The notes beneath the pieces were generated by a model. That model ran no database searches, was not told where the DNA came from, and was given only the letters and a program-made list of their open reading frames with translations. The position numbers were made by a program, and so were the translations under genes. DNA of 64,000 nucleotides from an uncultured Rhizobium sp. (GTDB lineage Bacteria; Pseudomonadota; Alphaproteobacteria; Rhizobiales; Rhizobiaceae): assembly GCA_945952415.1 (NCBI GenBank), contig CAMFIF010000008.1, forward strand, positions 110,292 to 174,291, written 5' to 3'. How positions within the stretch are numbered: the first letter of the stretch is position 1; every line of letters begins with the position of its first letter. Shown in pieces: positions 1 through 10,106 of this stretch.

Positions 1-332
1 TCTTTCATGCGGGCCACCTTGTCATGCAGGCTCTTCACCGAACCCTCGGCCAGCTTGAAGCCGTCATCGAGGCCATCCTTGCCCTGCGTGGCGGAAATAT
101 CGGTCAGCGATTCCTGGGTGCTGACAATATCGAGCTCGATGCGCAGCTTGATCTCGCTGATCTCGCGCGCCAGGTCCTGCGCATGTTCCTGGTCCCGGCT
201 GATATCCATGCTGCGCTGCAGCTGGCGGGCGGACATGACATCGGACACCGCCAGGATACCGGTGCTGAGAACGATAAGGCTGAGAATGGCGGCAGGGACA
301 GCCCTGCCCAGTCGAACATGATCGAGGATCAT
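1..332 (-). CDS. Methyl-accepting chemotaxis protein, N-terminal part (cut by window edge)
   Basis: Reading the minus strand from an ATG at 332 gives an open frame that runs off the left edge. It begins MILDHVRLGRAVPAAILSL, with a short cytoplasmic tail, one hydrophobic segment (about residues 10-30) and then a long polar, helix-rich stretch with many Gln, Glu and Lys. This is the usual start of a transmembrane chemoreceptor: an uncleaved signal anchor followed by a four-helix-bundle periplasmic sensor. The signalling domain lies outside the window, so the family call is inference from the N-terminal architecture. A histidine kinase with a similar sensor would look the same here. An AAGG sequence lies about ten bases upstream of the start. 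Confidence 0.55.
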   Translation of the reverse strand, partial: MILDHVRLGRAVPAAILSLIVLSTGILAVSDVMSARQLQRSMDISRDQEHAQDLAREISEIKLRIELDIVSTQESLTDISATQGKDGLDDGFKLAEGSVKSLHDKVARMK

Positions 333-543
333 TCGAGGAACCTTGAATTCAGGAATTGTCGGAAGGATGGCGCCACACAGGACTGGCCGGCAACCGTCAT
401 GGTCCGGCCTTTTGGCCGCCCGGATAACAACAACTCTTTGCGGATAAATTTTAATAGGGGATTAAGGTTATGAGGAAAACCAAATCGATGTATCTGTTCA
501 AGTTAAAAATAATGTGCGAACCCGTATTAGCAGTTGCTTTTGC

Positions 544-1287
544 CTAATACATGCCTCTGATGCGTGCATCAAAAGCCGATCCATGGCGCTGGTGCAGACC
601 CCAGAGCAGGCAGATCAGGCAGAGGACCAGACACCAGCCGATCACCACATCCGAAAGAAAATGCGCCCCGAACGCAACCCGGTTGAGCGAGACCAGAAGG
701 GCAAAGGGCGTGATGATGGCAAAGCCTGTGGCCCGATAGCGCGCCGGCATCAGGAGCGGCAGCGCCAGCAGGGCCGCCCCCGACGCCCCCTCACCCGAAA
801 TGAAGGAACAATTATCGGTGCAGGCGCGGCTGAACTGCCAAGGGAGCGAGAAGGATGAGGCGCCGCCGAATTCGAGGAGTTCCCGCGGCCGGGCACGGCC
901 GATCATGTCCTTCAGCACCCGCACCAGCGCGCCGGGACCAAGCGCCATGACGGCAAAGAGGAACAGGCAGCAGGAGGGTCGCGGCAGGGCCAGGCCGATC
1001 CGCCGCTCCTGACCGAAGGCCTGGAGGAAAAAGACAAGGGCCGCAACCGCCATCAGGAGATGCGGCAGGCCGAGATTGAACTCGCGAAGCGCGATGAGAT
1101 AGGGATTCTGCGCCAGAAGAAATCCCTGCCCTGGCGTATAGAACAGCGCACTGGCGGCGAGATCGATGGTCGGGAAATGCCAGAAAATCAGACTCGTCAG
1201 CGCCGCGGCAGCGAGAAAACCGACGGCCGGCGAGGCCGGTGACATCGGACCTGAAACGGACAGCGGCGCATTGAACCCAACCGACAT
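544..1287 (-). CDS. PAP2-family membrane phosphatase
   Basis: A 247-residue integral membrane protein with about six hydrophobic segments and the three PAP2 phosphatase motifs: KDMIGRARP (Lys126, Arg133, Pro134), a central motif at 162-166, and Arg203 - His209 - Asp213 in NRVAFGAHFLSD. Family members dephosphorylate lipids such as phosphatidate, undecaprenyl pyrophosphate or lipid A at the periplasmic face. The middle motif reads FISGE where the textbook motif is PSGH, so the general acid His is replaced by Glu166; the preceding CTDNCS segment is also distinctive. The substrate cannot be told from sequence. It sits alone between the chemoreceptor and bluB, all on the same strand. Confidence 0.85.
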   Translation of the reverse strand: MSVGFNAPLSVSGPMSPASPAVGFLAAAALTSLIFWHFPTIDLAASALFYTPGQGFLLAQNPYLIALREFNLGLPHLLMAVAALVFFLQAFGQERRIGLALPRPSCCLFLFAVMALGPGALVRVLKDMIGRARPRELLEFGGASSFSLPWQFSRACTDNCSFISGEGASGAALLALPLLMPARYRATGFAIITPFALLVSLNRVAFGAHFLSDVVIGWCLVLCLICLLWGLHQRHGSAFDARIRGMY

Positions 1288-1399
1288 GACCTGACCCCGC
1301 GGAGCAAACCCCGCCTCCTTGCGGGTTTTCCCTCGACATAGCCCTCGGATGTGTCGGATTTTGAACGGTTCTGTGACGGGAAGCCGGCTTTGGCAGCGG

Positions 1400-2335
<936 letters not shown>

Positions 2336-2383
2336 ATCGCCCCTATGGAGAGACTTGGCAAGCGGCTTTTGCCCGCCTGCGGA

Positions 2384-4069
2384 TCACCGGTCGCGGAAGC
2401 GATTGGTGATCGGATAGCGCCGGTCACGACCGAAATTCTTGCGGGTAATCTTCACGCCGGGGGCAGACTGGCGGCGCTTGTATTCGGCAATATAGAGCAG
2501 ATGCTCGATCCGGTGCACCGTGGCGACATCATGCCCACGCGCGACGATCTCTTCCACCGACATCTCGCTCTCCACCAGACATTCGAGAATGTCGTCGAGA
2601 ACGGGATAGGGCGGCAGGGAATCCTGGTCGGTCTGGTTCGGGCGAAGTTCCGCCGAGGGCGCCTTGTCGAGAATGTTCTTCGGGATCACCTCGCCGCCGG
2701 GGCCGAGCGCACCGGGCGGCACATGCTGGTTGCGCCAGGCCGAAAGCCCGTAGACCTGCATCTTGTAGAGGTCCTTGATCGGGTTGAAGCCGCCGTTCAT
2801 GTCGCCATAGAGCGTGCAATAGCCGACGGACATTTCCGACTTGTTGCCCGTGGTCACCACCATCGATCCGAACTTGTTGGAAATCGCCATAAGGATCGTG
2901 CCGCGCGTGCGGCTTTGCAGGTTTTCCTCGGTAATACCCTCTTCCGTGCCCTCGAAGGCATCGGAAAGCGCGGAAAGAAAGCCGGAAACCGGCTCCTCGA
3001 TCGACACCACCTCATAGCGGCAGCCGAGCGCCCGGGCACAGTCCTCCGCATCCTTCAGCGAATCGGAGGAAGTGTAGCGGTAAGGCAGCATGATGCAGCG
3101 TACCCGCTCCTCGCCCAGCGCATCCACGGCAATCGCAGCGCAAAGCGCGGAATCGATGCCGCCGGAAAGCCCGAGCACCACATTGCGGAAACCGTTCTTG
3201 TTCACATAATCCCTGAAGCCGAGCAGGCAGGCCCGGTAGTCCGCCTCCTGGGTGTCCGGCAGGCGCGAATGGCCGCCATCGCGGCAGAACCAGCCTTCCG
3301 CTTCCCGCTTGAAGGTGAAGACCGCCAGCGTATCTTCGAACTGGCTCATCTGGAAGGCGAGCGTCTTGTCCGGATTGAAGCCGAAGCTTGCCCCGTCGAA
3401 CACCAGTTCATCCTGACCGCCAAGCTGGTTGGCATAGACGACCGGAAGACCGAGCTCGATCACATGCTTGAGGGCAATCTGGTGCCGCACATCCATCTTG
3501 TTACGATAATAGGGTGAACCGTTGGGAACGAGCAGCATTTCCGCGCCGCTTTCGGCAAGCGTCTCGCAGACGCCGAGCTCGCCCCAGATATCCTCGCAGA
3601 CAGGAATGCCAAGCCGGACGCCGCGGAAATTCACCGGACCCGGCATGGCCCCGGCGTGAAACACGCGCTTTTCGTCGAATTCGCCGTAATTCGGCAGGTC
3701 CACCTTGTCCCTCACGGCGATCACCCGGCCGCCATCGAGCACGGCGACGGCGTTGTAGCGCCCGGTTTCGTCTCCGCGCGGAAAGCCGATGATCACGCCT
3801 GGCCCGCCATCGGCGGTTTCGGCCGCAAAAGCCTCGACCGCCTCCCGGCAGGCCTTCAGAAAGGCCGGCTTGAGCACCAGATCCTCCGGCGGATAGCCGG
3901 ACACGAAAAGCTCGGTCAGAAGCAGGAGATCCGCCCCCTGCCGGGCCGCATCGGCCCGGGCCTCGCGCGCCTTTGCAAGATTGCCCTTGATGTCGCCGAC
4001 GGTCGGGTTGAACTGGCCGACCGCGATGCGGATGGTATCGGTGATGTCAGGTGCCTGGGTCATGGCCAT
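2384..4069 (-). CDS. nadE: Glutamine-dependent NAD+ synthetase
   Basis: A two-domain enzyme of about 561 residues that converts deamido-NAD+ to NAD+ using glutamine-derived ammonia. The N-terminal nitrilase-like amidase domain (about 1-270) shows the Glu-Lys-Cys triad in LTELFVSGYPPEDL, RDKVDLPNYGEF and GIPVCEDIWG. The C-terminal synthetase domain has the ATP-pyrophosphatase loop GLSGGIDSALCAA and ends in the typical RRYPITNRFRDR. An upstream in-frame ATG would add 15 Arg-rich residues with no family support; the ATG at 4069 (or 4063) was chosen because an AGGG lies about eleven bases before it. It is divergent from the phosphoglycerol transferase gene. Confidence 0.93.
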   Translation of the reverse strand: MAMTQAPDITDTIRIAVGQFNPTVGDIKGNLAKAREARADAARQGADLLLLTELFVSGYPPEDLVLKPAFLKACREAVEAFAAETADGGPGVIIGFPRGDETGRYNAVAVLDGGRVIAVRDKVDLPNYGEFDEKRVFHAGAMPGPVNFRGVRLGIPVCEDIWGELGVCETLAESGAEMLLVPNGSPYYRNKMDVRHQIALKHVIELGLPVVYANQLGGQDELVFDGASFGFNPDKTLAFQMSQFEDTLAVFTFKREAEGWFCRDGGHSRLPDTQEADYRACLLGFRDYVNKNGFRNVVLGLSGGIDSALCAAIAVDALGEERVRCIMLPYRYTSSDSLKDAEDCARALGCRYEVVSIEEPVSGFLSALSDAFEGTEEGITEENLQSRTRGTILMAISNKFGSMVVTTGNKSEMSVGYCTLYGDMNGGFNPIKDLYKMQVYGLSAWRNQHVPPGALGPGGEVIPKNILDKAPSAELRPNQTDQDSLPPYPVLDDILECLVESEMSVEEIVARGHDVATVHRIEHLLYIAEYKRRQSAPGVKITRKNFGRDRRYPITNRFRDR

Positions 4070-4171
4070 GATGTAGCGCGCCCTTTGCGGCCTAGCAATC
4101 CGCCTCCGGCGCATTTTAAAAGCGCTCCGGCACGGATATTTCGGGGGACAGATTTACCAATCGGGACGGTT

Positions 4172-4193
4172 CATCTGTCATTCATGACGGATG
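4172..4193. promoter_or_regulatory. Imperfect palindrome between divergent nadE and the LTA-synthase-like gene
   Basis: CATCTGTCAT and ATGACGGATG form 10-base arms with one mismatch and a 2-base spacer, about 30 bases ahead of the downstream GTG start. Its position between two divergent genes suggests an operator, but no family-specific motif was recognised. Confidence 0.3.
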
Positions 4194-4223
4194 TGTGACA
4201 GTGAAATGAAAATTTCCTGACAG

Positions 4224-6158
4224 GTGCCGGAGATCCCGTCGTTGTATAGCAATAACAAGGCCGCTTCGCTGAAAACTTTGCCCTGGCTCCATGCTGCGGA
4301 GGCGGATTATTCCCGCCGTTACGCTCGGATCCTGCGCGGCCTCTCCTATCTGACGGTTTCTTTCCTGATCGTGCTGACCATAGAACTGGTCTCGCGCTCG
4401 GAATATTCGGATCTGATGGATTTCTTTACTTCGACCTCCCGTCCGGGCTGGACCACCGTGGGCGTGGTTCTCCTCGTGCTGCTCGCCATCGATGCGCTGC
4501 TCGGCCGCTGGTTCCTGTCGATCCTCATTGCCGCGCCGCTTCTCATTCTCCCGGCCTTCATTTCCGGCCAGAAGCGGCTCTATCTCTCCGATCCGCTCTA
4601 CCCGACCGACCTCGCCTTCGGCCGCCAGATCATGGAGCTTCTGCCCGCCATGGTGAAGGACCGGCCGATGGCCGCCGTTCTCGTCGGCGCGGGTCTCGTG
4701 CTAGGCGTCATCGGCGTCGTCTTTGCCATGCGCTATGCCTGGCGCAATTTCCCGCGGATGACGGGCAAGCGCCGCGCGGTGCATATCGCCATTGCCGCGC
4801 CGCTTCTCATGTCCTTCGCCTCCCTGATGGATTATTCCACCTTCTCCTACATCCGCGACCGCCTGCAGGTCATTCCGATGATGTGGGACCAGAAGGAAAA
4901 CTATCGCCATAACGGCTTCCTGATGGCCTTTGCCTTCAACCTTCCGATGGCCAATGTGAAGGCGCCGGCCGGCTATTCGCCCGATGCGATCAGCCAGATC
5001 GAGCCGCCGGTGACCGCCGTCACCGGCGCCACGGGTGAACATCCCGATGTGATCATGCTGATGAGCGAGTCGCTCTGGGATGCCACGCGCCTCACCCATG
5101 TGAAGCTCAGCCCCGATCCCATGCCCTTCATGCGCTCGAACCTCGCTGGCCATGTCTTCTCGCCGGAATTCGGCGGAATGACGCCGAATGTGGAATTCGA
5201 GGCGCTGACCGGTTTCTCCAATGCCTTCCTGCCCTATGGCAGCATTCCCTACCAGCAGTATATCCGCCGGAAGATGCCGACGCTGGCAACCTTCTTCCGC
5301 AGCCAGGGCTATGCGGCCCGCGCGATCCACCCCTATCAGAGCTGGTTCTGGAACCGGGGCGAGGTCTACAAGGAGTTCGGCTTCGAGGAATTCAAGTCGG
5401 AGGAAAACCTGCCGCCGATGGACAAGCGCGGCATCTTCGCCTCCGATGACAGCCTTTTCCGCGAGATCATGGAAGAGGGCGATGCCATGGACAAGCCCTT
5501 CTTCTTCTTCTCCGTGACGCTGCAGGGCCACGGCCCCTACGAGCCGCACCGCTATGCCAACAACACCATCAAGGTGGACGGCAACCTGCCCTCTTCCGAT
5601 GTGGAGGCGCTCTCCACCTATGTGCAGGGCGTCAAGGAATCCGACGACAGCCTGAAGATGCTGATGGACTGGGCCTCCAAGCGCAAGCGCGAGACCATCA
5701 TCGTGCTCTGGGGCGATCACCTGCCGCCGCTCGGCCCGGTCTATACCTCGTCCGGCTACATGCCGGAGCAGGTGGCGACCCGCAAGGGCGACGTGGCAAC
5801 CATGAAGCGCGAGCATGAGACCCCGCTGATCGTCTGGTCCAGCAAGTCCGGCCCGAAGACCGATATCGGCACCATTAGCCCCGCCTTCATTCCGTATCAC
5901 CTGATGAAGACCGCCGGATTCGAGCACCCCTATTACACCGGATTCCTGGGCAAGGTGCGCGACAAGTACGAAATCGTCGACCGCTACCAGCTCGTCGACA
6001 ACAACGACCAGCCGACGCCGGACTGGTCCCGTGGCGGCTCGCTCGATCCCCTCATCCGGGATTATCGCTACCTCCAGCACGACATGATGTTCGGCAAGCA
6101 GTATGGCATGGAACGCTTCTTCCCCGGCCAGCTCGCCGTTTCCGGTCCCTCCACCTGA
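4224..6158 (+). CDS. LTA synthase / MdoB-like phosphoglycerol transferase
   Basis: A 644-residue membrane enzyme: about five hydrophobic segments in the first 215 residues, then a periplasmic sulfatase-fold domain from about residue 270 (HPDVIMLMSESLWD). The catalytic Thr is probably the one in GGMTPNVEFEALTG, matching the nucleophile region of LtaS; VTLQGHGPYEPH and VLWGDHLPP supply further metal ligands. Relatives transfer phosphoglycerol from phosphatidylglycerol; in rhizobia such enzymes decorate periplasmic cyclic glucans, but that substrate is inference. The GTG at 4224 has no good ribosome site. A TTG at 4242, preceded nine bases earlier by GGAG, is a serious alternative. An intrinsic terminator follows. 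Confidence 0.85.
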   Translation: MPEIPSLYSNNKAASLKTLPWLHAAEADYSRRYARILRGLSYLTVSFLIVLTIELVSRSEYSDLMDFFTSTSRPGWTTVGVVLLVLLAIDALLGRWFLSILIAAPLLILPAFISGQKRLYLSDPLYPTDLAFGRQIMELLPAMVKDRPMAAVLVGAGLVLGVIGVVFAMRYAWRNFPRMTGKRRAVHIAIAAPLLMSFASLMDYSTFSYIRDRLQVIPMMWDQKENYRHNGFLMAFAFNLPMANVKAPAGYSPDAISQIEPPVTAVTGATGEHPDVIMLMSESLWDATRLTHVKLSPDPMPFMRSNLAGHVFSPEFGGMTPNVEFEALTGFSNAFLPYGSIPYQQYIRRKMPTLATFFRSQGYAARAIHPYQSWFWNRGEVYKEFGFEEFKSEENLPPMDKRGIFASDDSLFREIMEEGDAMDKPFFFFSVTLQGHGPYEPHRYANNTIKVDGNLPSSDVEALSTYVQGVKESDDSLKMLMDWASKRKRETIIVLWGDHLPPLGPVYTSSGYMPEQVATRKGDVATMKREHETPLIVWSSKSGPKTDIGTISPAFIPYHLMKTAGFEHPYYTGFLGKVRDKYEIVDRYQLVDNNDQPTPDWSRGGSLDPLIRDYRYLQHDMMFGKQYGMERFFPGQLAVSGPST

Positions 6159-6177
6159 TCCTTGCGGGCCCGTACCC

Positions 6178-6208
6178 GGGAGGGCGCCCGCCCTCCCTGA
6201 CGGTTTTT
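6178..6208 (+). terminator. Intrinsic terminator of the phosphoglycerol transferase gene
   Basis: GGGAGGGC and GCCCTCCC form an 8-base GC stem with a 4-base loop, followed closely by TGACGGTTTTT. Confidence 0.75.
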
Positions 6209-6301
6209 GGGTAGACCCGCAATTACGGGGTCAATCCGCATTGACGAAGCTCTGAATTGCGTTCAGGATTATCGTGCAATCTCAATTCTTTGCGCAGGAT
6301 C

Positions 6302-7222
6302 ATGGTCGACAGTCTGGCACGACACCCAAGCCCGCATGAACGTCCGTCGGGACCGCACGACGCCGAAAGTCTGGCCCGCCATCCGCGTTATCTCGCGGCG
6401 GAGGCCCTGATTGCCGGCCGGCTTATCGGCCTGCAGGAGAAAAGCCCGCGGCTGACCAGGCTGAAATCCAACCATCGCAAGTGGCTGATCACCCATTCGC
6501 TCTATGCCCTCTCCTCGCAGCGCAACCCCGCCGATCCGCTTTCCGGGCTCACTGCCACGCGGTTGATAGAAACGGTGATGAAGATCGGCGCCGCAAGCCG
6601 CAACACGGCAAGCGCCTTCCTGCAGGAATTGCTCACCTACAAGTTCCTGCGCGAGGTGCCGGAAATTCCGGACCGGCGCGTAAGGGTACTGGAAACCACC
6701 GAGATCAGCGATTTCGGCATGTCCACCTGGTTCAGCGCCCATATGGCCGCCCTGGACATGCTGGACGGCGGCAGCCGTGAGGCCATCACTGCCGCCCATC
6801 CCGGCCTCTTTCGCCTCGCCCATATCCACTCCACCCATAGTCTGGTGGATGATCCTGCCTGGCGCAATCCGCCGGACAAGGTGGCGAGCTTTGCCTGGTC
6901 CGATGCCGGCGGCATGATTCTCCACGATCTCGTGACACGGCTGAAGGATCGCGGCCCGGTCGAGGGCCGTTATCTCCTCGGGCCCCTGGCGCTTTCCGAC
7001 CTCGCGGAGCGCTATGCGATATCCGTCAGCAATGTGAAGCGCATGTTCTCCCGGGCGGAGAAGGAAGGCACCGTCGGCTGGACAGCACCGCGCCGCCGCG
7101 GCGATTTCTGGATGGCGGAAGCCTTCGTCTGCGATTATGTGCGCTGGGAAGCGGTGAAGCTCGCCGCCCTCGACGCCGCCTTTCACCAGGCCTGCGCCGA
7201 AAGCGGCATTTCGCCCACCTGA
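6302..7222 (+). CDS. Putative winged-helix DNA-binding protein
   Basis: A protein of about 306 residues. Two segments look like helix-turn-helix domains: around residues 85-125 (TATRLIETVMKIGAASRNTASAFL, then LLTYKFLREV) and near the C-terminus (LALSDLAERYAISVSNVKRMF followed by a basic wing, TAPRRRGDFW). The layout suggests a two-domain transcriptional regulator, but no named family was recognised. The ATG at 6302 was preferred to a TTG at 6257; an AGGA lies very close to it. Upstream, GACCC and GGGTC arms at 6214-6232 flank an AT core and could be an autoregulatory site. It converges with the Gfa-family gene, with only ten bases between the stops. Confidence 0.55.
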   Translation: MVDSLARHPSPHERPSGPHDAESLARHPRYLAAEALIAGRLIGLQEKSPRLTRLKSNHRKWLITHSLYALSSQRNPADPLSGLTATRLIETVMKIGAASRNTASAFLQELLTYKFLREVPEIPDRRVRVLETTEISDFGMSTWFSAHMAALDMLDGGSREAITAAHPGLFRLAHIHSTHSLVDDPAWRNPPDKVASFAWSDAGGMILHDLVTRLKDRGPVEGRYLLGPLALSDLAERYAISVSNVKRMFSRAEKEGTVGWTAPRRRGDFWMAEAFVCDYVRWEAVKLAALDAAFHQACAESGISPT

Positions 7223-7232
7223 TCCGGTCCCG

Positions 7233-7655
7233 TCAGCCGTTCCCGTCCACCACCAGCCCGGGGCTGCCTGCTTCATACTGCGGCAGGCCATCGGTGATCT
7301 CGTAATAGTCGCCCTTGTCCGCACAGAAGATGTGGGAGGCAAGCCGCAGCCCGGTCGGCTGGTCGAAGCTGCCGGCGCAGATCGAGATATGCCGCTCGCT
7401 GTTCGCTTTCCAGAACAGCACCGAGCCGCATTCGCCGCAGAAGCCGCGCCGGGCGAAATCGCTGGCATGGTACCAGCGAAGCTTGTCCTCGCCGGTCACG
7501 GTCAACTGGTCATCGGCCACATTGGTGGAGGCGAGATAATGCCCCGTCTGCCGGCGGCACTGGGTGCAGTGACAGGCGATCACCTCGCGAAGCGCCCCTT
7601 GTGCCCGAAAGCGCACTGCCCCGCACAGGCACCCGCCCTCATGTTCCTGATTCAT
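7233..7655 (-). CDS. GFA (CENP-V/Gfa) family zinc-binding protein
   Basis: A 140-residue protein with the Cys pattern of the glutathione-dependent formaldehyde-activating (Gfa) fold: CLCGAVRF near the N-terminus, CHCTQCRRQTG around 28-38, and GFCGECGSVLFWK around 72-84. These cysteines bind two zinc ions. The family was named for formaldehyde-glutathione adduct formation, but most members have no proven activity, so only the fold is asserted. The start has a strong AGGAG eight bases upstream. Confidence 0.85.
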   Translation of the reverse strand: MNQEHEGGCLCGAVRFRAQGALREVIACHCTQCRRQTGHYLASTNVADDQLTVTGEDKLRWYHASDFARRGFCGECGSVLFWKANSERHISICAGSFDQPTGLRLASHIFCADKGDYYEITDGLPQYEAGSPGLVVDGNG

Positions 7656-7887
7656 CGTCGCTCTCCTCTTTATGCCGGGATGCTAAAGGGCGAACGCAGG
7701 CGGGTCAAATTCCCTTTTTTTAAAGGTTTTATGCCTTTTTCTGATGGCCGCTTCATGCTATGCGGCCCGCATCAAATCGGCGAAGCAGCGATCAGGGCGC
7801 AACCGCCGGTCCGTACCCATGCCCCGGAGGTCACCCTGCCCGGCGATGCCGTGCGGGGGAACGATAGAACCGACGCAAGGAACCCCC

Positions 7888-8379
7888 ATGCCTTTCCCCC
7901 TCATCGGAATTGCCGTCACCGCCGCGCTTCTCTATTCCAGCTGGAAGCTCGTCGACGATGCCGCCCGCGGAGAGCGCTGGATTACCCTCAAGCGCCGCTC
8001 CCGCCGAAGCCCCGAAGCGATCTGGCGCGACATCGAGAGCGCCTGGATCGAAAACGCGCTGACCTTCGAGCCTGTGCGCATCCTCCCCGAAAGCACGGAC
8101 ATGCAGAAATCCTTCAGCCTCGTTTTCGAGGACCGGGATTTCCGCACAACGCTCCAGCGTCTGCCGCCCTCGGCGCCGCGCAGCATCACCATCACCTGCA
8201 TCAAGGCCAACGGCCAGTCCTTCCCCCTCGGCCGCGACCACCGCAAGATCTGGCGCGTCGAACCCAACGGCGCCGGCTCCATGATCCACGTCGCCGTCAG
8301 GTTCCACGCCCCGCCCCAGGCCATCATGCAAGCGATCCTCACCTTCGGCCGCCAGATCCGCCTCCTCGCCGGCCGCTGA
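7888..8379 (+). CDS. Hypothetical membrane-anchored protein
   Basis: About 163 residues: an N-terminal hydrophobic anchor (MPFPLIGIAVTAALLYSS) followed by a soluble, Arg-rich domain. The ATG at 7888 was chosen because AAGGA lies upstream and the anchor then starts at residue 1; an in-frame ATG at 7744 would add low-complexity residues. The soluble part (RSPEAIWRDIESAWIENAL, then alternating hydrophobic strands) has a feel of a small ligand-binding or polyketide-cyclase-like fold, but this is a guess and no family is claimed. It stands alone and converges with the DAHP synthase gene, with a repeat element in between. Confidence 0.6.
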   Translation: MPFPLIGIAVTAALLYSSWKLVDDAARGERWITLKRRSRRSPEAIWRDIESAWIENALTFEPVRILPESTDMQKSFSLVFEDRDFRTTLQRLPPSAPRSITITCIKANGQSFPLGRDHRKIWRVEPNGAGSMIHVAVRFHAPPQAIMQAILTFGRQIRLLAGR

Positions 8380-8411
8380 AAGCAGCTGCAATCACCGCAC
8401 TTGCGGCTCTT

Positions 8412-8485
8412 CGATCTCCTCCTCACGGGCAGCGAAGCTGCTCCGGATGCGGGGGAGATATCAGCGAAGCTGATAGAGGGGGGTA
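8412..8485. repeat. Mosaic palindromic repeat, copy 1 (RIME-like)
   Basis: A 74-base element containing GCAGC-GAA-GCTGC, CTCCGGATGCGGGGGAGAT, TATCAGC-GAA-GCTGATA and AGAGGGGGGTA. The same framework recurs at 58072-58143 inside uvrB with a different central hairpin. A conserved frame with exchangeable palindromes is typical of the intergenic mosaic elements described in Rhizobium and Agrobacterium; assignment to that named family is from memory of their structure. Confidence 0.7.
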
Positions 8486-8514
8486 GGTATAGGCAAGCGC
8501 AGTTCCCCCAAACG

Positions 8515-8538
8515 AAAAAGGGGCGCCCGAGGCGCCCC
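8515..8538 (-). terminator. Intrinsic terminator of DAHP synthase
   Basis: Read on the minus strand, GGGGCGCC and GGCGCCCC form an 8-base stem with a 3-base loop, followed by TTTTT, 25 bases past the stop codon of the synthase gene. Confidence 0.85.
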
Positions 8539-8562
8539 GATCTCCGAACTTCTGACCCAACC

Positions 8563-9936
8563 TCAGCCCGCAGCGGCGAGGCGCTTTTCGTCGCGGCCGC
8601 CCTTCATGCGTTCGGCGAGCAGGAAGGCGAGTTCCAGGGCCTGGTCGGCATTGAGGCGCGGGTCGCAATGGGTGTGGTAGCGATCCTGCAGGTCCTCGGC
8701 CAAAACTGCGCGGGCGCCGCCCGTGCATTCCGTCACGTCCTTGCCGGTCATTTCCACATGGATGCCGCCCGGATGCGTGCCCTCCGAACGGTGGATCTGG
8801 AAGAAGCTTTCCACTTCCGACAGAACGCGCTCGAAGGGGCGGGTCTTGTAGTTGTTGAGCGTGATCGTGTTGCCATGCATGGGATCGCAGGACCACACGA
8901 CCTTGCGGCCCTCGCGCTCGACGGCGCGGATGAGGCGCGGCAGGTGCTCGGCAACCTTGTCGTGGCCGAAGCGGCAGATCAGCGTCAGCCGGCCCGGTTC
9001 GTTGGCCGGGTTGAGGATGTCGATCAGCTCCAGCAGGCCATCGGCGGACAGCGACGGGCCGCACTTCAGGCCGATCGGGTTCTTGATGCCACGGCAATAT
9101 TCCACATGGGCGTGGTCGGGCTGGCGGGTGCGGTCGCCGATCCAGATCATGTGGCCCGACGTGGCATACCAGTCGCCCGAGGTGGAATCGACGCGGGTCA
9201 GCGCCTCTTCATAGCCGAGCAGCAGCGCCTCATGGCTGGTGAAGAAATCCGTCTCGCGCAGCGCCGGCTGGTTTTCCGAGGTGATGCCGATCGCGCGCAT
9301 GAAATCCATGGTTTCGCTGATGCGGCCGGCCAGCGCCTTGTAGCGCTCGGCCTGCGGGCTGTCCTTGACGAAGCCCAGCATCCACTGGTGCACGTTCTCC
9401 AGGTTGGCATAGCCACCCATGGCGAAGGCGCGCAGCAGGTTCAGCGTTGCGGCAGACTGGCGGTAGGCCATGACCTGGCGTTCCGGCGCCGGCACGCGGG
9501 CTTCCTCGGTGAATTCGATGCCGTTGATGATGTCGCCGCGATAGCTCGGCAGCGAGACGCCGTTGATCGTCTCGGTGTTGGACGAGCGCGGCTTGGCGAA
9601 CTGGCCGGCAATGCGGCCGACCTTCACGACCGGCAGCTGCGCGCCATAGGTCAGCACCACTGCCATCTGAAGGAAGGCGCGGAAGAAGTCACGGATGTTG
9701 TCGGCGCCGTGCTCGGCGAAGCTCTCGGCGCAATCGCCCCCCTGCAGCAGGAAGGCGTTGCCTTCAGCCACATTGGCGAGCGACTTGGTCAGGCGGCGGG
9801 CTTCCCCGGCAAAGACCAGCGGCGGAAACTTGGAAAGGCGCTCCTCGGTGGCCGCAAGCGCGGCCGCGTCCGGATAATCCGGGACCTGCTGGATGGGTTT
9901 GTGCCGCCAGCTGTTCGGGGTCCAATTCTGTGCCAT
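8563..9936 (-). CDS. Class II 3-deoxy-7-phosphoheptulonate (DAHP) synthase
   Basis: A 457-residue enzyme condensing phosphoenolpyruvate and erythrose 4-phosphate in the first step of the shikimate pathway. Class II hallmarks are present: [18 protein letters not shown] at the start, [11 protein letters not shown] (metal-binding Cys), [54 protein letters not shown] and [11 protein letters not shown]. Symbols aroF, aroG and aroH are all used for this type in databases, so none is given. A promoter candidate lies 80-110 bases upstream and an intrinsic terminator follows the stop. Regulation by aromatic end products is common in the family but not visible here. Confidence 0.95.
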   Translation of the reverse strand: MAQNWTPNSWRHKPIQQVPDYPDAAALAATEERLSKFPPLVFAGEARRLTKSLANVAEGNAFLLQGGDCAESFAEHGADNIRDFFRAFLQMAVVLTYGAQLPVVKVGRIAGQFAKPRSSNTETINGVSLPSYRGDIINGIEFTEEARVPAPERQVMAYRQSAATLNLLRAFAMGGYANLENVHQWMLGFVKDSPQAERYKALAGRISETMDFMRAIGITSENQPALRETDFFTSHEALLLGYEEALTRVDSTSGDWYATSGHMIWIGDRTRQPDHAHVEYCRGIKNPIGLKCGPSLSADGLLELIDILNPANEPGRLTLICRFGHDKVAEHLPRLIRAVEREGRKVVWSCDPMHGNTITLNNYKTRPFERVLSEVESFFQIHRSEGTHPGGIHVEMTGKDVTECTGGARAVLAEDLQDRYHTHCDPRLNADQALELAFLLAERMKGGRDEKRLAAAG

Positions 9937-10016
9937 GGTCTCACCTGTTTCCGATACTGCCGCTCCCCCTTGCCCAAGGCTTCGGGGATTGGCCTACGCG
10001 TCAAATTGATCGCGCG

Positions 10017-10044
10017 CTTATAGACATTTAAGAAAGTCTTGCAA
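10017..10044 (-). promoter_or_regulatory. Candidate sigma-70 promoter for DAHP synthase
   Basis: On the minus strand, TTGCAA and TATAAG are separated by 16 bases, about 80 bases upstream of the start codon. Confidence 0.5.
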
Positions 10045-10106
10045 AGCCGTCCCACGCCCGAGAATGACGCCTTTGCGGTTTTTTTGACGGGCGCCGCGCC
10101 GGCACC

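Noticed and set aside
24..473. Plus-strand frame at the left edge
   Set aside because: It is antisense to the chemoreceptor N-terminus, which reads through with a clear transmembrane segment.
8401..10023. 540-codon plus-strand frame antisense to DAHP synthase
   Set aside because: It begins inside the mosaic repeat and follows the reverse strand of a clear enzyme gene.
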